Below are positions 59,480 through 64,000 of a stretch of DNA of 64,000 bases, piece after piece (position 1 is the first letter of the stretch; each line of letters begins with the position of its first letter). Source of the DNA: Notospermus geniculatus (Eukaryota; Nemertea; Pilidiophora; Heteronemertea; Lineidae); assembly GCA_002633025.1 (NCBI GenBank), contig NMRB01001654.1:1-64000 (forward strand). The letters are read 5' to 3'. Position numbers and translations under genes: made by a program. Under the pieces are notes generated by a model, which saw only the letters and a list, made by a program, of their open reading frames with translations, searched no databases and was not told the origin of the DNA.

Positions 59480-60734
59480 GCTGTGTTGTAACCTAATCTA
59501 AGATCAGTGTCTCCTGTTCTTCACTTCCATGTCTGTTTGGACATTTTTAAAGCTTGAACCAGTTGGGTTCACCTGAAAAAGCCGTCAGTCGTGTACCTGT
59601 ACTAAGTTTCTTGCTCGTCCTCCTCCTTGTATCGGAGAAACTTTTGTGCAATCGATACAATGTAGATGGTTATATCGACCGTATCCCGAGGTAGGTCTCC
59701 AGATGTGCTTGGACCGCATTGTCTCATGCATATTTGATGTCAAAGTGATCACGCCCGCAGCAAATTGGAGCTACTCCGTTTTCTTTCTCTTTTCCTTCAA
59801 TCACTTTACTAATCGGTGCTGTCTTTCTTTCGTTGATGTGCTTAGCGATGTCCGTATTCCTGGGATGAAAAAGTGGGGACATCAAGAAGGGTTCTGGTAA
59901 AAGTAAACAAGGATTATTCTGCTACAAATGGTTTTAGGTGTTCTTAAACGATTAACTACTAACTCATTATACCCGTACTTGTATTATGCAGAGAAGAACC
60001 AAAAAGTGTTACTTAACAGTCAATCTGCAGGGGCAGTTCCATGTACTGTACTTCATATAGAGCAAGTAACACACTGTTCACCAGTAATAGTATTCATCCG
60101 AGAGGGAGACAGTTAGGCATTGCTTTTTGAACAACAATAAACTCCTAAAGGGGTAGGCCCCTTGTTTTTTTCAATGCAATTGAATATCGATTTTTTGTAC
60201 ATGAAAAGTTTGACGTGAAGGGGCGATATCTTTAATGTAACACACCCTGGATACGCCTATAGGGTCGGATTGTCTGACGTTTTGTTTGGCGGAATTAATA
60301 TTTGATCATAATGATGATAACGATCGATTTACTGATTCGCTTCCCACACCCAGACAAATAGAAAACAAACAAACAGCAGTCTGCACCTTTCTTCGTCATA
60401 TTTAGTTTGCCGCAACCACAATTTTTAATTCCAAAATTACAAAATATTCAAAAGAATATAAAAGAATGATAAAAAATCCTACCCCTATTCGCGGATCGTC
60501 ATTGGTATTCAAATATCGGCTACCAAAACAAATCACAAGGGAAATTGTGTGTTTTCTAAATCTGGCAGAGCACATCATCGAATTTTATGTCTCCGAGATT
60601 GGAAATCTTCTGTGTGAACCGTGTCACGGAGAAAGAACTCGCAGAGATGAGGTAGCACACGCAGGTTATGGCTTCTACAGATCATCTCACTCAGGTTGCT
60701 GTAATGTGTGCTACCGTAATCTTCAGCACTGTTA

Positions 60735-60885
60735 GGCTGCTTTTCCACGAGACGTTTGCGGACGCGGTTTCGGTGGCGGGAGCGGGTGCAGGTGAAACTG
60801 CTAAAGGGAAATACGTTGGTTCGAATTTTTCCACCCGCGCCCGCCCCCTATTCCGCGCCCGCAAACGTCTCGTGGAAAAGCAGCC
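60735..60885. mobile_element. MITE Y, insertion present only in B2
   Basis: The terminal inverted repeats are ggctgcttttccacgagacg (then tttgcg) and its mirror. TTA flanks both sides (60732-60734 and 60886-60888). Copy 1 has the intact site cactgttagttgcac at 51002-51016, which shows both the insertion and the 3-bp target duplication. The flanking bases place it seven bases from where X inserted in the other copy. It is 151 bp, GC-rich, non-coding and of PIF/Harbinger type by TSD. Confidence 0.93.
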
Positions 60886-61737
60886 TTAGTTGCACTAACG
60901 GCTCGAAACAGCGGCCCTCCATTGTGCGGCTTCGACAGAATGTTGTTGTTCTACGCTGTTTCAGGGTTATTTCTACGCTGTTTCTTGAGTACATGTATAC
61001 ATGTACTTCCGAGTCTTGTAATCAAACCGTTGATTTTCTATGATTTTTTTCTTTAACTCTCAAGTTCCTCAGTTCATCTCGAGCTCACACTTCGAGCAAA
61101 ACCTACAACAGTGGATCAACGCCTCGAAGGATAAAAAACACAAATTCTATGTGAATTGATTTCATATATTTATCCCCGAACTGAACAAACAGACGCCAAG
61201 TTTTTACTCAAGCGCATCAAGTTACCGCACTCGTAAATTAGAAATAAAAAGTATCGTTCAATTTAAGCGCCCCAAAGCTATTATCTTGAAAAATATACGA
61301 CAACACCCTTTCGGGTTGTGCTGGTGATTAGTTTCTAATTTTATGGAGCGTGCAGTTGAGTTAAGTCAATAGTATTTCAACCAAACTGTAGCCTACCTAT
61401 AAATCTGTTGACTAGTCATCGTGAAATGCATATCTGTCTCCATTCGAAGTTTACTACTCCCGGGGCGATATCGCCCTCGGTCACAACCTGTGTACACCCG
61501 CAGAGGGAGTCTATGAAACACAAAATGTTGCCTCGCTGCCTTTCCTTTGGAGAGCAGGTACAGAATCGGATATAACTGCATGGCTGCCTTTGAGAAGGTC
61601 CCGTTTGGTGAAGAGTGACACGCCCATCGTATTGTAATGATGATGCCTGAGCAACAGGCATTATGCATTACAAACGTATTCACACCCAAAGCACAATCTC
61701 TTTCGGCAAGTTGAAGCGGCAGCAGGCGAGGGGAGGG

Positions 61738-61935
61738 CGATATCGCAAGCGATCTAATCTAATGGTCACCGATCTTCTCGCTGCCGCCGCAGACTCGGCA
61801 ACATCGGTTTTGGTACGGTTGATATTCGGCGATCGTCGCTGGCGAGAAGATTCCACGCATCGCTGTCCAGCGCACAACTGCATGGCGTCAACAGCCGATT
61901 TTGCTCGGTGGCGATCAGATTGCTTGCGATATCGC
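61738..61935. mobile_element. Foldback spanning the end of the duplication
   Basis: The left arm gcgatatcgcaagcgatct is mirrored by agattgcttgcgatatcgc, with one mismatch. An inner hairpin, gatcttctcgc/gcgagaagattc, is also present. The left arm also exists in B1 (52088-52106), but the right arm lies beyond the end of homology. B1 is therefore cut inside this element. Confidence 0.75.
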
Positions 61936-62928
61936 GTGGTGCGGTGCCAGCTCAACCTTTCCATCCTTACATTTTGCGGCGTACCGTGCCAGTGGCTGAA
62001 TGCCTCAGTCTTCTTCCACCATATTTTCATCATTTTGCACTCCCACTCATAATGTCGAGGTAAAATGATAATTGCCCTATAATAGTTTCCCTTCGGGAGT
62101 TACCATTCTTTAACACGAACGACTAAATGCCGATGTCATATTGACATTTTTCCATATGAATACAAATCATTTTGGTCTTTATGTTATTTGAAATCGCGGC
62201 ATTTTGCTGAAATGTACGGTTCTCTTTTGTTGCCGACGGCATATGCAACCTTTTAGCTTCTTATTTTCCTTTGAACGAAGTTGTCAAAACCGTTAAGAAC
62301 ATGTATGAACGTCTGAGATTCTGGATGCCCTTTTTATAACTAGATAAATACATGTAATCCTGACTGAGAAATCTGTTATTTTTTTTATAGAAGTGAGACA
62401 TGTGGAGCAATACCCCAGCTTTAAACCTGCTCAAGCGACCGCGCTTAATGTCATTGAGCCGTAGGCCTATTTTTAAAGGGAACAACGTACTCAACTCGAT
62501 TCGAATGCGTACAGTCGAACAGCAGGTACGGTTCTGCCATTTGTACTTTCTCAACCACGGAGGGTACATCTTACCCCCTCACCATCGTACCACTCAGACT
62601 TCAACTTCTAAAGGTTGGCCATCCTGACAGGATTCATTCTATTGTTAAGTATTTCTAAGAGTACTGGGATTAGCACTTATTGGGAGGTGTACCAGAATAA
62701 CGAACCACCGGAATGACGATTTCGTTGTGTTTGTCCTACAACCGTGCTTTTGTCCTGTCTCACGTCGACAATGTGGACATTCAGTGAAGCTGGTGAAATA
62801 AGAAGCCGGGTGGTACTATTGAAACTGCATGTAGACGGTAAAGCTGCCCATCTCCCCTCTGAATAAGAGTCACTGCCGGTGGATTCTTACTCGGCTAGTT
62901 TTTCACTAAAGTAGCTAAGGTTACACCT
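61936..62928. other. Gene-free stretch
   Basis: No gene is recognised right of the duplicated region. Frames are about 100 codons at most. Confidence 0.5.
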
Positions 62929-63250
62929 GTTGAAAATACCCCGTGTTTTTCCAGACGCGTGTCAAACCCGTGTGTACGAAAATCCCGGCGAGTGGTCACA
63001 CTACTACATTGTAGTTAAGTAGCACGGCGACAGGGGCGCTGCAAGCACTGACTCTTCGGTCATTTCTGTATTGGCACACATTGTTGGAGGCGCGAAAACG
63101 ACGTCACTTAATGGCTGCGCCATCTGTAGCCGTGCGAAGAACTAACGTAAACACGGGGATTTCGAAAAGCACGGCGAGCTCGCCGTGTCTCAAAAACCCG
63201 TGTTTTTCAATGTGACCGCAAAAAAACCGGGGATTTCATGTAGTGTAACC
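62929..63250. mobile_element. MITE family P, complete copy
   Basis: Imperfect terminal inverted repeats begin ggttacac and continue through a cccgtgttttt block. The right end mirrors this (aaaaaccggggatttcatgt...gtgtaacc). An inner palindrome, cacggcgagctcgccgtg, lies near 63170. The interior 63006-63144 is nearly the reverse complement of 14168-14306. About 322 bp, non-coding. Confidence 0.78.
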
Positions 63251-63691
63251 ACGGCTTATATGTCCTTGGTAACCAGTGAAAGTGGACGCGTCCGGTGTTT
63301 CTGGTAACGACTCCAAGTCAACTCGGTCGAAAAATTGACCTGTGGAAGTGTCTAATGGCTAAAAATCGCCCCCGGTGAGAGTTCTCTATCCTGGTGTCTC
63401 CCAGGCATGTCAGTCAATGTCTCCCCATGGGTTCGTTCTCCTTCACTGAGCATCCAGCTAGCATTAATTGACAAGCGATAGAACACCAATGAAAAATTAA
63501 TGGCAAGGAATGAGGATTAGCATTCGCCTGGAATACCGATTAGTCTTGTCAATCCCTCGCTTCATTCTCGGAGTGTCGGTGTCTTCAAATGGAGAAAAAT
63601 GCTTGAATAGACATTACTTTAGAAAGAAACGAGAAAAGTGGCGTATTACTGGGACGAGGTTTTTGCAACCTCTGTCAGCATCCACTGATGA
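63251..63691. other. Gene-free stretch
   Basis: No gene is recognised. Confidence 0.5.
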
Positions 63692-64000
63692 AAAAGTGGT
63701 GCAATATTTGCAGTCGAAAAGCGTCCAGTGAGGTCCCCCGTGTCCATCAATGATCTGCCCGCTGACTGGCGTCTGGTCAGAGGCATATCAAGCAGTGCTG
63801 CCACGAGAAAGCTGAACACAAATCTGAGGTGATATACCGCATGTGACGGTGCCCTCTCTAGCCACACCTTCAAGGCAGACGGTAACGCAGCCCGTACGAA
63901 CGGGGAGAGAAGTCTCCAGGCCCGTTTCAACTGCACTGTTCTCCGCCGCCCGGCGCTTTGCGTGAGTGGTGCGGTTTTCAAGGCAAGAGACCATGTTTTC
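63692..64000 (+). pseudogene. Stop-poor, possibly coding-derived edge segment
   Basis: On the plus strand one frame is open for 46 codons (ending RKLNTNLR), meets a single TGA at 63830-63832, then stays open for 56 codons to the window edge. It looks protein-like. The minus strand is also open over 63981-63646 (111 codons) and 63994-63788 in two other frames, so strand and frame cannot be decided. A gtgata donor-like word sits on the TGA. It could be a broken gene, a spliced exon, or GC-rich repeat sequence with few stops. No family is recognised. Confidence 0.2.

Larger units (their letters stand above)
58147..61878 (+). repeat. Large duplication, segment B copy 2
   Basis: Direct copy of 47824-52239 with scattered differences. 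It includes a 311-N gap, a MITE absent from copy 1 (60735-60885), and lacks the X MITE. No gene is recognised. Confidence 0.93.

Overview
The window is eukaryotic, and most likely animal, nuclear DNA from a draft scaffold. It has no operons, no dense coding and no long open frames. It contains many short inverted-repeat (MITE-like) elements, a tRNA-type SINE, a 5'-truncated LINE tail, minisatellites and assembly gaps. The frequent short words around aggcctac and acatgtac, together with the abundance of foldback elements, suggest a marine invertebrate such as an echinoderm, hemichordate or cephalochordate. That is an impression from base patterns only. No gene was recognised that would fix the taxon.

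No protein-coding gene can be identified with confidence. The longest uninterrupted frames are about 110 to 160 codons, which is what chance gives in 64 kb read in six frames. Many of them simply run through MITEs or gaps. The best coding candidates are weak: a small frame at 22.84-23.24 kb with a signal-peptide-like start and a Cys-rich stretch, and a stop-poor segment at the right edge (63.69-64.00 kb). Three clusters look like promoters: 16.15 kb (ETS, CCAAT, YY1), 17.62 kb (CCAAT, two palindromic CREs, YY1) and 43.53 kb (ETS, YY1 over an ATG). Two perfect NRF1-type palindromes also occur.

Layout: 0-45 kb is single-copy, gene-poor sequence carrying at least fifteen MITE-like foldbacks. Several fall into families with two or more copies here. 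This part also holds a minisatellite of CCAAT-CRE units (25.6 kb), a nested palindrome (24.1 kb) and a GC-rich tandem repeat (23.3 kb). From 45.0 to 61.9 kb there is a large direct duplication in the order A1-B1-spacer-A2-C-B2. A1/A2 are about 2.8 kb, B1/B2 are 3.7-4.4 kb, and C (2.9 kb) is present only in the second copy. A single N sits exactly where C is missing in the first copy. The two copies differ by scattered substitutions and small indels and by two different MITE insertions seven bases apart, each with a 3-bp TWA target duplication and with the other copy as the empty site. This could be a recent tandem duplication or two haplotypes placed in tandem by the assembler. 62-64 kb returns to single-copy sequence with one more MITE.

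Single Ns at 25248 and 30814 lie between near-identical direct repeats of 60 and 42 bp. They look like unmerged contig ends, so the single Ns in this window should be read as scaffold joins.
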